From NCBI GenBank assembly GCA_011503125.2, contig WWBZ02000022.1, positions 806,001 to 870,000 of the forward strand: 64,000 nucleotides of DNA, written 5' to 3'. The position numbers were made by a program, and so were the translations under genes. This document shows positions 44,701-56,400 of this stretch, one piece after another. This DNA comes from Botryosphaeria dothidea. Lineage: Eukaryota; Ascomycota; Dothideomycetes; Botryosphaeriales; Botryosphaeriaceae. Numbering within the stretch: position 1 is the first letter of the stretch; each line of letters begins with the position of its first letter. The notes under the pieces were generated by a model, which searched no databases, was not told where the DNA came from, and was given only the letters and a program-made list of their open reading frames with translations.

Positions 44701-45136
44701 CGCCGAAGGTGCCGTGCGACAGCACTCGCGACCGCAGGAAGGGCGCCAGCGGGCGCAGCTCTTGGGCTTCCGCGCTGTTGGGGTCGGCCGGCGAGGGGTC
44801 CTTGAAGTACTGGAAGGCCTTGTCGGCGCGGAGTCCGTCTCCTAGAAGCAAAGGACACCGGTCAGCAAATGGTCGTATGTACCCTGAAGGCTGCAATGTA
44901 TCCCGGCCTCCAGTGGTCACCTCCGGCAGGCTTCAGGTCCAGCTAACGTGCGCAGGGCCGCACTCACCGACGAACAGGACCAATCGCTTCGCGGGAGGCT
45001 CTCGGACATCGAGACTGTATTCGCACATGCCGTTGACTATGGGGCTGACGAAGTAAATGTCGAAGATGGAGTAAAGGTAGACCAGGTGGAAGACCACCGC
45101 GATGGCCAGGAAGCCACGGCGGCCGAGTCTCGCCAT
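41752..45136 (-). CDS. MCD4: GPI ethanolamine-phosphate transferase 1 (Mcd4/PIG-N)
   Basis: Five exons, 45136-44968, 44841-43271, 43208-43021, 42966-42713 and 42662-41752, give 1030 residues. Residues 1-30 form a first membrane span (FLAIAVVFHLVYLYSIFDIYF). The lumenal alkaline-phosphatase-type domain follows: GDGLRADK at 57-64, the nucleophile region SHTRVPTESRPGH near 105-117, GLDTNGHSFRPYS, and TADHGMSDWGSHGDGHPDN. The C-terminal PigN domain has about a dozen hydrophobic segments, rebuilt over the short exons (FYGMGFIKQNLL, LIGGFLMFTVGALYIVF, VASLIVPFLHGLAPNNHY). In the ER it adds ethanolamine phosphate to the first mannose of GPI precursors. The tail is Val/Asn-rich and lacks an obvious retrieval motif. 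Confidence 0.95.
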
Positions 45137-45575
45137 GGCTGCGGTAAATGAGCGGCGCGTCTCCTCGTGCAGCGGAGGAGACTGCTAGGGAATTGGTAGG
45201 TAAAGGAGGGTGGAGGAGTCGCCGTTAGGGACGACGCGCGGTGTTTTCACGGAGAGCGTGTACCTGCATGGATAAATGTAGGCCAGACCGCCAAGCCCAA
45301 CGTCACCCCGGCAGGCTAAGGGGACGATCGTACGCATTGGGAGGCGGTCAGCCAGCATGCCCTTCACGCGCTGCCTGATTCGCCGGCTTCCGGTAGAGCC
45401 GCAGTTTTGCTTCCTGCACAACGTGTCTTCATTGGAGCATCAGGCATCAGGAAGTAGTAGTGTATTCATGCTCCGATTCCGCCGCTATCTGATTATCTCC
45501 ATATACACATCTGCATTGTGCTAACAAAACGCCTTTTGAATCCCCGATGACCCTCATCATCTAAGACGTGACTTC
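45137..45575. other. MCD4 promoter and SEC27 3' flank
   Basis: 439 bases between tandem minus-strand genes. Nothing specific recognised. Confidence 0.45.
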
Positions 45576-48500
45576 TTACTCAGCCTCCTCCGCCTCCGCC
45601 TCCTCCGCCGGACTCTCGCCATCCACGTCGACGTCGTCGGCGGCGTTTTCCACTTCAACTTCGCCAGCCTCCTCCTCCTCCTCGTCCACATCAACGAGCT
45701 TGACTGAACCGCCCTCCTTCTCGAGCTTGAGCCACTCGTCCCACTCAGGGAACATGTCAGGATCACCCTCCTCGTCCGCGCTCGAGGGCTGACCCAGCAG
45801 CCGTGCGACCTTGCCCTTGCTCTCCTTCTCCAAGCCCTGCTTCCACTCCTTCACTAATGCGGGAGCGCGGCTGGGTTTGTAGGTTTGCGCGAAAAGAACA
45901 GCCTCAGGTGTCCGACCCGTCTTGGTAAGCAACTCAATGCAACCGTCCACATCACCTACTTGCCAAAGGCAGGAGAAGGCGATGTTGTGTGAGCTCGATT
46001 CCTGAGCGAGTTCGGCAAGCTTGCGAAGACCGGCGGCATTTGAGCTGGAAGAGTAAAGAAGGAGCAGCGAGCCCATATCCTTCGCGTGCGTGAAGCATTC
46101 TTCCGCGAGCTTCAAATCCCAGGCAGTGAGCGCAGCATCACCCACCGTCTTCCACTTGTGCTCAACATTAACCTCCTTCGCCAGCTCGAGCGCGACATCG
46201 AGCTTTCCGAGACCCAGTGCGAGGTCAAAGCGGTGTTCAGGGTCAGTCGCAACATCAAGAGCCTCTTCCTTGAAGCCTTGGCCTTCGAGGAATCGCGCGA
46301 TCTTGTTCTTCTGATCCTGGGGAATATCCTCGAGCATCTCCATTGCCGTCTCGAGCTCTCCTCTCAACACAAGGGTCTGGTATTCGATGACGGAGAGGGA
46401 AAGGGCGTACGACATGACCGTGACGTCCTTGTCGCAAATGTACACCCGGCCATCACGAGGAAGATAGCCAAGCGTGTAAATGGGGGTATCGAAGTGAGAA
46501 ATGGTGTAGACTTGGTCACCGACAAGGTAGTTCAACCTGTTCGCGCTGTTGGTGTAGACAAAGCAATCTCCAACCCACTGACCAGTCCGGACGCTGTGTG
46601 GACCTGTCAATTACTGCCTTTTTTTTTTGAAGAGTACGCGAGGAAGGAGCGACTTACCTTTCATTGATGTCAGTGATGACCTCGAAAGCGGCTTCAACGC
46701 CATCTTCGTCAACCTCGCCAGCCTGGAGAGCAGCAACGTAGTTTTCCCTAGAGAAGCGGAGGACGTAGTAGGTGTCGTCGCAAGCCAGAGCGACAAGTTC
46801 GCCGTTCTCAGACCAGTAGACCTGCTGTTGTTCAGTCTTTGCTTAATTGTGGGTGGGACGACTGTGAGCTCACGTTCTTAGGCTCGACTTCGATTCTCCT
46901 GACCAGCTGGCCAGATTCCCAATCGAAGAAACCAATGCCACCCTGTCCCTTGACACCAAGGAGGGTACCGCCGCTAAGGCCGTCAGCCTGGAAACCGACG
47001 TTCAGACCTCCGCTACCCTTCTCCTTGAAATTACGGAAGATTTTCACACTCGTCCCGGATTCGCGGATGGCATAGTCCTTGTCGTTTTCCTTCGATGCCC
47101 ACGCAAAATCCAATGCCGAACCGAAAGCCTGGTTACGGAGAGCCAGTGCAGTGTAGATGATGTATTCGCCATCACCGCAAACAGCGACGAAGCGGCCATT
47201 GGGAGAGTGCATCAGGGACTGCGGGTAGATTTCAGTAGAGCCAAGGTCTTTGGAAGGAAGGGTCAGACGGTCGCCGTCCTTCAGAGTCTTGTCTCCACCC
47301 TTGATCACGGAAGTGAGGATCTCCGAGTGCTTCGCCCAAATGATCTTTCCGGAAGCATCCATGCTGACCGCAGGCTCCTCGCGACCCATCTTGACGACCA
47401 CGGCACCGTCGTCGAAACCCACAGCCACTCCCTGCTTGCCGCGTTGGTAACTCACACACCACGCACGCTCCAGGCCGTAGTTTAGAGACTGCTCAAGGCG
47501 GTATGTGTTCGCATGCCATATCTTGACAGTACCATCTTCAGAACCGGAGATGATGACCGGCAGTTCGGGGTGATAGATGGCGAAGGAAACATTGCTGGTG
47601 TGGCCCTCGAGCGTAGCAATCTGGGCCTTGGTAGTGTAATCCCACACCTTCACGGTCCTGTCGTCGGATGTGGTGAGGAGATACGGTTTATCGGACTGCG
47701 GGTAGTAATCGACGTGGTTGACGCCCTTAGTCTCGTGCGCCTCGAGCGTGAAGTTGGGAGTGGCAGATCCCAGACTCCAGATCTTGACCGTCCTAATGTC
47801 CAATCAGCATACGCTTTTAATCTAGCTGTCGGAGAAGTCGTACCTGTCAAGACAGGCAGACGCAAAAGTGTTGGTATCCTTGGGGTTGATGGCAAGACCC
47901 ATAACATAATGGGCATGACCCTCAAAGACCTGGACACACTTCCAGCCGCGCTCCCAATCCCACAGCTTGATGGTCTATTCCATTGTCAGCTCTGCCGTAT
48001 CTCAACCTTGATTAATTTATCCACCCACCATATCATCGGACGCCGTCAGGACGAAGGGCTGCGTTGGGTGGACACATATCGCGCGAATGTAGTCCGGATG
48101 CGCCTCGAAGCTGGTGATCTTCTCGGAGGTGTTGTAGTTGTAGACACGAAGCTGGAAGTCATCGGAGCCGCAAACGATCCAGTTCTTGCGCGCAATGAAG
48201 CGACCGGCGCGGACGGGGACATCGGTGAGCTCGAAAGTCTTGACAATTGCCTGCGCAGCCTGTCAGATGTATACCAAAGCTATGCAGTCGTTATTCTTAC
48301 CTGCGTCTCATAGGACCAGATGTGACAATGGCCTAGCTCCGTCAGCTGCGTTGTCTCCTCCGCAATCTCGCCGCAATGACAAACCGCTGTAGAGGGTGGT
48401 AAGAACCTGCTGAAGTCAGTGATGCGCCAACAATTGCACACGTAGAGGCTACATACCCATGGCTCCGTCGGGTGGAAGTCGATTCCCTTAACACGCTCGC

Positions 48501-48664
48501 TCCGGGCAAAGAGCTGCCTCTGTATGGCGAACTTGGGGTTAGCTATGTTCGCGAGCGGCAGAAAGAAGTTTCCTCGTGCAGTCATGGTGCTGATTGAAGC
48601 TCCAAAGCATGTACTGCAGCGCGCTGCCAGTGGTAAGACTGCTTACCTTCACGTCGAGCCGCAT
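45576..48664 (-). CDS. SEC27: Coatomer subunit beta' (Sec27, COPI coat)
   Basis: Nine exons: 48664-48647, 48519-48457, 48406-48385, 48332-48301, 48250-48029, 47974-47844, 47792-46874, 46821-46658 and 46593-45576, giving 862 residues. The first exon encodes just MRLDVK and two others are 22 and 32 bases, so the start is invisible to ORF finding. Joined sequence is canonical: [80 protein letters not shown]-terminal WD40 propellers are followed by the coatomer WD-associated region and an alpha-solenoid, then an acidic tail rich in Glu/Val/Asp. Sec27 is part of the COPI outer coat that binds dilysine cargo for Golgi-to-ER retrieval. Confidence 0.95.
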
Positions 48665-49772
48665 CTTCTTGTGTCAGGGTGTTGTGTGGTACGCAAGGGG
48701 AACGGGTTTGAGAGACGTGGCTTGTGAGCAGCCAGTCAGAAGAGGATGGAGTTGCGCAACGTGAGGCCCGGGTATCACCGCTGCGGAATTGCTTGAGGAG
48801 GTTGAAGTGCGGAGGGTCGGGCGGCGGTCGACAGCGGTGTTGCGGGCTCGCGCAGGACAGGTGGATCGTGGATCGTTGCTTAGGGCTACCCTCCAGGGTG
48901 TCGTCGGAGTCGGTCTCGGCCGCCAAGATTTCAGGTCCCGCGCCCGTTAAACATACAGCCACCTCCCAGCTCCATCGTAGCCTATTTTACGGCAGCCAAA
49001 GGCCGAATCGCGAAAATCACTCGTCAATGCGAATGGCGTTTCTGCCTACATCGTGCGAGATAATTTTTTCTTCGCGCAAATAGGCCACGAAACATGTGGG
49101 CACTAAAAATTTAGAATAATCGTTGCCGGCCGAAGGAGGACACGATGCATCTCCGCTGAACGTCATGGTACGTACGTACCCCTCTTGACATCCAACACAT
49201 ATTTTAACGTCACAATTATTTTTCGGCTTGATTTTCACAAGACCGCGCTAAAGTTGAACCACAAGCTTCTCATTCATCACTACATTTATTGAAAAGTCTC
49301 CAACTATGTACTCGACAGCCAACCTCCCCAGGCGCTGTCGCTCTGGACAACCATGGCCATGCTGCCATGTGCCAGGCCATCCCTAAGATCCCTTCCTGCC
49401 GTAATGAAAGGAATCAGAAGTAGTCTACCTTCAGAAATGAAGTCGTAGACAGGTATCTAAGAAGTGAAGGAAAAGGTGACCAATAGTATGATAATAAGCT
49501 TGCGCTAGATGACAGACTGAAATGCATGGACAGGTATAAGAAAAAGGAAATAAAGCTGAGGGTCTGAGGAGCAGTGACCGGCTTGTAGAGCTGGGTAGAC
49601 GGTCGGGCGACGCTGGAACGCAGCCCGCTACTCGTCTGCTGTCGGGCGGGGTGAAAGATAAGGTAGGCCAACTGCCCACGAGACTGCACTCTTTCAAAAT
49701 ATGATACAGCGAACGTGACCTCATGTGCTAAACATTAGGCCGTCAAGGATAGTGCAAGGTCGCGCTCGGCGA
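48665..49772. other. SEC27 promoter and MSB2-like 3' flank
   Basis: 1108 bases. The left part is GC-rich and upstream of SEC27; the right part (about 49020-49700) is more A/T-rich and presumably 3' untranslated sequence of the mucin gene. A CATGGTACGTACGTACC palindromic stretch lies near 49165. No gene recognised. Confidence 0.45.
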
Positions 49773-52700
49773 TCAGTTCCATCCCAAGGAGTTTTCCGCC
49801 ATGACTGGCGCTGAGATCTGCGCAGTCCGGGCGCTACGACCATTGCTGCTGCCGCTACCACGGCTGCCGCCGCTGTCACGACCACCACGGCCACCAGACA
49901 TCCAAGGGCCACCGGTCATCGAGCCATAGCCGTTAGTGCCAGTGCTCGGGACAGAGCTGGAACGCTGGTGGCTAGCCTTCTTCTTCTTATACCTGCGAGC
50001 AACAAGCATCATGGCCGCTCCGTACACAGCGACACCACCAATGGCGGCAAAAGCAATGCCCACAGCACTGGCCTTCACAGGAGAGCTGGAGGTGGAACCA
50101 TCGCCCAAGGGGTCACCGCTGTTCGAGTTCCCAGAGGAGCTAGAGGAAGAACCCGAACCGGTCTGCGTACCCGGCATACCATCGTTAGGCATATCGCTAG
50201 CAAGAATAGGGAAGGTAGGATCGACGAAGCCCGTCAGGAAGTTGATGGTAGAGCCAAGCTCCTTGTCGTCGTTGTTGTAGAAAGCCGAGTTGGAGTTCAG
50301 CAGATCCAAGTGAAGCGTGTCGACCAGGTCACTCGGCACGTACAACAGGGCGAGAGTCGAAATGTAGCCCAGCTTTTCGGTGGTGTTGTACGAAGTCAAA
50401 GTAACCATTTCAACTTTATCGTGGTCAATGCCAAGTCCATCAGCAACGGCAACGGGCATGTAGGTGGTAAGCTGCCAGCCGGTAGTGTCAGCATGGCCGA
50501 CAACGAAAGGCCAGTTGAAGCCGCGCTTGAAACCAATCTGAATCTTGGTAGAGTTGGAAGGAGCAGCAGGCATGCCTCCAGGAGGAGCGATGAACTTGGG
50601 GTAAGTGGTAGGGGAAGCGGTAGCCGAAGTGGTCGAAGAACCCTCAGTGGTAGAGGGATCGAAGACGATGCTCGTAGCCACAATGTAAGTGGTTGCTGAG
50701 TCAGTGCCAGTCGGTCGGATCGAGAAAACCGGCGTCGTCGACGTAGAAGACAGAGTAGTGGACGAGATCTCGATCGCTGAGCTGGACGTCGGGATGATGA
50801 CAATGGCCGACGAGGAGCTTGAGCTGGACTCAGTGGTGGCGGAAGGCGTCAGGACAGTCGATGGCGTGGTTTCCGAGGCGACGGTAGTCGAGGGAGAAGG
50901 AGTGGTCTCCGGGGTAGAAGCGGGCGTGGACGGAACGGCGGTCTCGGTGGAGCTGCTCTGGGAAGCCGATGAGCTAGAACCGGGGGTGGTCTGGCTGAAA
51001 CCAGGAGTGCTGGAACTGCTCGGCAGAGGGGTGATAGGCGTAGTTGGGACAGCCGAAGAATCGCTTGGCGTGGCGCTGGAATCCGAAGTAGCAACAGGAG
51101 TCGACGCAGAACCGGGAGTACCGGTCAGAGACGAAAGGATCGAAGTCAAGTCGATAGTAGTAGGCGTGCTAAGCGGAATGATCGGCGTCGTGGGGATGGA
51201 GATCAGCGGCGTCGATCCGAGCAGAGAAGACAGAATCGATTCAACACCAGTCACGGATGATGAGGCCGCAGGAGTCGAACCGCTGGTTGGAGTCGGCGTG
51301 GCATCCGAGGCGCCAGGGGTCGTAGGAATGGTAGGCAGGGGAGTCAAGACCGAAGGAAGATCGCTGCCAACACTGGAAACCAAACTAGTGACACCCGAGA
51401 TAAGCGAGCTGAGATCGCTCGTGAGCGGCAGAGGGATGTCAAGGCCACTGCTGCTGCTGGTCGGGGTAGGAGTAAGGCCGGGAGTGGTGATTCCAGCAGC
51501 GGACTCGCTGTCACCTGATGTAGTAGCACCAGTCTCGGTGGGAGTGAGATCGCTTGCGGACGAAGTGACGGGCGGAATCGCAGTACTGGTGCCAGCATAA
51601 GACGAGCTGCTGCCGATGATGGGGGTCAAGACAGACTCAACCGGAGTCAACACGGACTCAACTGGAGTCAACACGGACTCGACAGGCGTAATGACAGGGC
51701 CCAATGCTGATGTGACGCCAGTCACGGCAGATCCGACAACCGAGGTCACACCGGAGACGGCAGAAGTCACGCCCGACACAAGGCCACCAAGGAGACCAGG
51801 TGTGGTGGTCTCAGTCGACGACGGAGCATCAGTAGTGCTGCTGCTGCTATCGATGATGGTTGAGAGACCAACAATGATACCAGTGCCAGTGGACGGAGTG
51901 GCAACGGGGGTCGCAACGCCCTCAGAAGAGCTCGTTGGCTGCACAACAGGAACCGAGACACCACCAGTGCCGGTCTCAACAGGCGTGGTCTGCGAACCAC
52001 TGGTAGGCTGAACGATGGGGCTGGAGACATCACCGGTTCCGGCAGCGCTCGACTGAGCGGTCGAAGACGCGGCAGACTCCTCAGTGGTGGACGCAGCGGT
52101 CGGCTCAAGGACGGGGCTTAGGACACCTCCAGTTCCGAGGGCACTGGTGACAGGGCTCAGAATACCATCAGTTCCCAGAGCACTGCTCAGAGGAGTGACA
52201 ATTCCGCCAAGAAGGCCGCCGGTGCTAGTGGCAGAGCTCGACTCAGTGGTGCGCGCCTCATCGCTGGGGGACGAGCTGGTGGGCTGGACAATCGGAATAG
52301 AGACACCGCCAGTGCCGGTTCCCGCGGCGCTGGACTCAGCAGCGGGCGTGGTGGCGGCTACAGAAGTCGGAGTTGACTCTTCAGCGGTTGCGGATGTCGT
52401 GGGCGTCAGAACGGGGCTCAGAACACCGCCAGTGCCAACCAGGCTGGTAACAGGAGAGATGACGGGGGCAAGCAGGCCAGAGTCAGTGGACGTGGAAGAA
52501 GCCTCCTCACTGGCAGTCGAAGTTGTTGGTTGCACGACGGGGATCGAAACACCGCCGGTACCAGTGCCGGCAGCGCTGGAAGGAGTGGTTGCGACAGGGT
52601 TAGTCTCAGCGCTAGTTTCCGAGCTCTCCGAAGTCTGCTCAGTGCTGGTCGTAGGCTGGATCACCGGGCTCGAGACACCACCGGTGCCAACATAAGTGGA

Positions 52701-53450
52701 GACAGGAATGACGGTGGTCGACGCTTCAACGGTTTGCTCCGTTGCACTGGTGGTGGGCTGGATGACGGGGCTGGACACGCCGCCGGTTCCGACGTAAGAA
52801 GAAGCCGGCGTGGAAGGCTCGACGGTAGAGGATTCGGCAGTCACGGTAGTTGCGGTGGATTCCGTCACAGTGGACTCATCCGAAGTCGATGGAGTAACCA
52901 CAGGGACAGAAACACCACCGGTTCCAACAAATGATGATGCAGCAGGGGTGTTCGTAGCCTGCTCGGGGGTGCTCGACAGAGTGCTCGTGGTGAATGGCGA
53001 AGAAACCTCGGTGACGGTCTGCTGGGAAACGATTGTCGAAGTACCGGACGGGCTTTCGATTAATGACGTAGAATTGACGACGTACGTAGAAGTTGACGAC
53101 TCAGCGGCCTGCTGCGGAGTGTTGAAAAAGCTGTTGGCCCCCGAGTCGCTATTGGAGAAGCTCTCGAATATCGACGAGAAATCAGGTTCAGACGAAGCCT
53201 CCCTGGAGGTCAAGGTCGAAGAATCGCTCGGAGACGGCGTGGAAATTTCCGGAGTCGGAGTGGAGTTCTCAGGAGTGACAGCGGGCGTCGTCGAGTTGTA
53301 TACTTGTCGTTTCACATGACGAGGGAAGTAATACTTCGGTTTTTGAGGCGCGGCAGTCCGTTTTGCGTGTGCCGGCGCAGCTTCGGCGGTCGCCCCCTGA
53401 AGGGACAAGAGGGCCATGCATGCCGCCCAGGTAACCGTTGATGTTCTCAT
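49773..53450 (-). CDS. MSB2: Msb2-type signalling mucin (membrane sensor)
   Basis: One exon of 1225 residues. A signal peptide is at 1-24 (MRTSTVTWAACMALLSLQGA...). Residues about 50-960 are extremely Ser/Thr/Pro/Val-rich, a heavily O-mannosylated mucin region with degenerate GTGGVSxPVxQPT repeats (about 175-515). Residues about 965-1085 resemble the Hkr1/Msb2 homology domain, starting KIQIGFKRGFNWPFVV and containing GLGIDHDKVEM and YISTLALLYVPSDL. A single membrane span follows near 1125-1150 (VGIAFAAIGGVAVYGAAMMLV), then RRYKKKK and a Gly/Ser/Arg-rich cytoplasmic tail of about 70 residues. Msb2 senses surface cues and feeds the Cdc42/Ste11 MAP-kinase pathways that drive invasive growth and appressorium formation. 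The assignment rests on architecture and this domain. Confidence 0.8.
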   Translation of the reverse strand: MRTSTVTWAACMALLSLQGATAEAAPAHAKRTAAPQKPKYYFPRHVKRQVYNSTTPAVTPENSTPTPEISTPSPSDSSTLTSREASSEPDFSSIFESFSNSDSGANSFFNTPQQAAESSTSTYVVNSTSLIESPSGTSTIVSQQTVTEVSSPFTTSTLSSTPEQATNTPAASSFVGTGGVSVPVVTPSTSDESTVTESTATTVTAESSTVEPSTPASSYVGTGGVSSPVIQPTTSATEQTVEASTTVIPVSTYVGTGGVSSPVIQPTTSTEQTSESSETSAETNPVATTPSSAAGTGTGGVSIPVVQPTTSTASEEASSTSTDSGLLAPVISPVTSLVGTGGVLSPVLTPTTSATAEESTPTSVAATTPAAESSAAGTGTGGVSIPIVQPTSSSPSDEARTTESSSATSTGGLLGGIVTPLSSALGTDGILSPVTSALGTGGVLSPVLEPTAASTTEESAASSTAQSSAAGTGDVSSPIVQPTSGSQTTPVETGTGGVSVPVVQPTSSSEGVATPVATPSTGTGIIVGLSTIIDSSSSTTDAPSSTETTTPGLLGGLVSGVTSAVSGVTSVVGSAVTGVTSALGPVITPVESVLTPVESVLTPVESVLTPIIGSSSSYAGTSTAIPPVTSSASDLTPTETGATTSGDSESAAGITTPGLTPTPTSSSSGLDIPLPLTSDLSSLISGVTSLVSSVGSDLPSVLTPLPTIPTTPGASDATPTPTSGSTPAASSSVTGVESILSSLLGSTPLISIPTTPIIPLSTPTTIDLTSILSSLTGTPGSASTPVATSDSSATPSDSSAVPTTPITPLPSSSSTPGFSQTTPGSSSSASQSSSTETAVPSTPASTPETTPSPSTTVASETTPSTVLTPSATTESSSSSSSAIVIIPTSSSAIEISSTTLSSTSTTPVFSIRPTGTDSATTYIVATSIVFDPSTTEGSSTTSATASPTTYPKFIAPPGGMPAAPSNSTKIQIGFKRGFNWPFVVGHADTTGWQLTTYMPVAVADGLGIDHDKVEMVTLTSYNTTEKLGYISTLALLYVPSDLVDTLHLDLLNSNSAFYNNDDKELGSTINFLTGFVDPTFPILASDMPNDGMPGTQTGSGSSSSSSGNSNSGDPLGDGSTSSSPVKASAVGIAFAAIGGVAVYGAAMMLVARRYKKKKASHQRSSSVPSTGTNGYGSMTGGPWMSGGRGGRDSGGSRGSGSSNGRSARTAQISAPVMAENSLGWN
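51900..52925 (-). repeat. Degenerate tandem repeats in the mucin coding region
   Basis: About ten copies of a module centred on GTGGVSxPVxQPT, spaced by 25-40 Ser/Thr-rich residues, lie at residues about 175-515 of the mucin. Variants include GTGGVLSPVL and GTGDVSSPIV. A second, shorter array further left (about 51625-51690) is a three-fold repeat of the heptapeptide SVLTPVE, 21 bases per unit. Confidence 0.85.
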
Positions 53451-56400
53451 CTTGTATTAGGTTCCAATCGCTTTAAATTCTGGAAAGATGTGAAAGGACG
53501 CGAAGTCGAGCGCTATTCTGTTTAATGTTAGATTGGCCTCCAAAATTCCAGTATATGGTCCAGCGTACTGTCAGGATTTTCGTGTAAACGAGTGTACTTG
53601 ACGAATCAAGGATAAGGAATGTGTCTATTAGATATCGTTAGTAATGTACTACCAAGGTGGATATTCAATGAATCGCAAGAATCCTGGACTCTAGAATCGA
53701 CCTGGTTGGCTTGGGACCCTTACCGGACTGTAATTCAGCCGCGGAGTGTGGTAGGAAGTACAAAGATAGTTGCGAGGTCGGTGACTTAATCCTCGTCCCT
53801 CACAATACCATCCTGCAAAAGCCGGTTTCTTGCGAAGCTTCGAACGAGAGGACGCGGATGCGATGGTCGAGGATCGATATCGAGAAAAGCGCGCAATTGG
53901 CAGACAGACCGGTTCAACGGCTGTAGCTGCTTATCTTTGTCCGATTTTCCTTGATCACGACAATGGCAAACTGGAAGATGGCGTCCACTCAATCAAATGG
54001 CCTGCGAGATCCACGTGCTTGAAACCCTTTTTTCAAACAAAGACACTCAAATTAAACCCGCGGATTACAGCTCCCAAGCTCAAGATTAACCGGCGGAGAA
54101 TAGCAGACAGTGCGATCTCTTTGTCCAGAGGCCTTGGAGTGGCGAGGATGCAATAAAGCAAGATCCGATGGTCTAACGTGGATTGGCAATCAAGGAGTGG
54201 AGGCACAGTCGTCCAAAGGAGGTCGAGTGGCGGTATTAGAAAGCGGCGAAAATATTGCAAGAATCGAAGCAGCAAAAACGAGCGGTGGTGATTCACTGGG
54301 GAATCGAGGCGGAGTGGTGAAGGAGCGTGAGGTGAGCCCTGTGCGAGACGGCGGAATCGGTCGGGGACGAGGACTGCGACGGCGGCGAGCGCACACTGGA
54401 AGCTGCAAGCTTCAGTGCTGACCGGTCGAGGATTGCCGGGGCTGTTGGAGGGTTGGTGGAGAAGTCGAAGGTGCGGCGAAGGAGGGAAATGAGATGAGGT
54501 TGCGCGCGGGAGGGCGATGGGAGAGGCCGGCGGCGCGCCAGGTGAAGCGAGCGAGCACAGGAGTGGCTTCTGTGAGCGAGCCTGACCAGCTATGGCCCCG
54601 GGCGCGCGAGCAGGGACGTTGGCAAGCAGGACAGAAGCGACGCCAGAACAGGCGGCGCTGTGCATAAAACGTGTGCACAAGTGGCTGCGGCACCGGGCAA
54701 TTGCTGTAAATAGGCCGGGCGCGCAGGCGGTTCGCAGCGCCGACGGCGATCGCTCCCGGCGCTTGCGGGCTACCGATGGGCTAGAGACGCGGAGGTGCGA
54801 GCGACGTGCGGGAGCTGCGAGCGTGGAGGGAGCTGACGACGAGCGAGAGAGTGTTTGTTCGAGGAGCGCATGCTCGCACAAAGTGACAGCTGAGGCAAAG
54901 CAACGCAGAGCTGTGCGTGCGCCGCGGCCCAGGGCGTCGAGGAGTGATTAAAGTCACGTCGCAGGCACGACTCGCCCGGCCAGCAAGGAACGGGCAGGTG
55001 GGAGGGCGAGAAACACAGCGTTTCCCTCGCCGGTGGCAGTGCCGCGCAGCCAGGAGGGCATCAGCAGTAAGTGAAATTGCCAGCATCACCGCGGGCAGCG
55101 CTTCGGGCACCCTGCAGCCGCCGGCCCCCGCTATGCCCGGCGCGGCGTAGTCCTGCGGGCCAAATGCTGGGATTCCCGGCCTTGCGAAATTAGATGGGCG
55201 TCGCCCGCGTCTCATCCAGGGTCAAGGCCGATAATTTCCACTCAAAGCCCATTTAGCCAGGCCGCCAGCGTCGCAGGCATCACGCCGTCCGCCTAGGAAG
55301 TCGCCGCTTGCCTGTGTCTGTTTCCTGATCGCAAGAAACACTGCGCGGCCGGCAAACATCGCGCTCGCGCTGCGTGGCGGCGGATGGGTGTCTGCCTGCC
55401 CGCGTCGCACACCCATCAGCCGTTCCCCGTCTTACGCGCAGCGCAGCGCACCCTCACGCATCGCGTGCAACCCGACTTGCCTGCCTTCGTTCCGTCCTGC
55501 CGTCTCCGTGCCTGAGTCTTCGTGCCGCCTGCTGGGAGGAAGCGCCGCCCCATGTGACGCCTCTCTTTCAACGCCATACGCGCCATCAGATATTAATCCA
55601 GCAGGTAAATAAGTGCCAGTGCGGCGCAGGCCTGCGGCGTCACTTATCCACCGCCCCAGGTTCAGCGCGGGCCTCTTTGGCGTGCTTTTTTTTTTCATAA
55701 CGTTGCAATTCACAACGCGCTCTCATCTCCGCCTCGCCGGCACGTGCAGGACAGGCCCGGCCTCGACCACGAGATCCTCGGATTGCGGGCGATGGCTCAG
55801 GCACAGGCACCGGCACCGGCACCTGCACACCAGGCAGCCTCAGCTCAGGAGAAAGCGATCCGTCTGTCCATCACCCGCAGACTAGCAAATGCCATGTCCT
55901 CGCGCAAATTTCGGCAGCACTGTAGCGTCTATACTATCCAAACCCAATTCGAACCACAGTTGTTGTTTTGGGCCCGCCGCCGCCTCCAGGCTGCCTCTTT
56001 GCGGTAACCACCCCGTGCTACGCGTTTCAGGCCGACCAGTCTGGCGGCGCACAAAGTTTGTATGGCACTCTCCTGCCTCATCAGTACCTGAAGGGTAAGG
56101 TCAGCTTTCAATTATATCGTGTGTTGCCATTTCTGTCCGACACCGCGCTATGGAATGTCAGACCATGGTTCCTCAGGGGCTTCTTGAGACTGTCAAACCC
56201 GCCAGATGTGAAGCCATCAAAGATTCTCCCCCATTCTGCACACCTTCAGAAGATCAGCACTGAGTCTAGTCCAGACCCGCGTTCCTCGCCGCCTTGTTCA
56301 ATGCCTAACGCCAGGGCCACCGTCCGACTGGATCTGTCCACCCACACTAGGTGCGCATCTTTTCAGCGATTGTCGTCGAGCGCTTAGAGCATGTTTCCCA

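Noticed and set aside
43748..44845. 365-codon plus-strand ORF
   Set aside because: Lies exactly antisense to the catalytic exon of MCD4, whose conserved motifs are unmistakable.
54033..54881. 282-codon minus-strand ORF in the gene-poor region
   Set aside because: Composition (Arg, Ser, Pro, Ala, Leu) is what GC-rich random sequence gives; there is no motif, and comparable long frames occur on the opposite strand at the same place.
54592..54951. 119-codon plus-strand ORF
   Set aside because: Arg/Ala-rich random translation of GC-rich DNA, overlapping a similar frame on the other strand.
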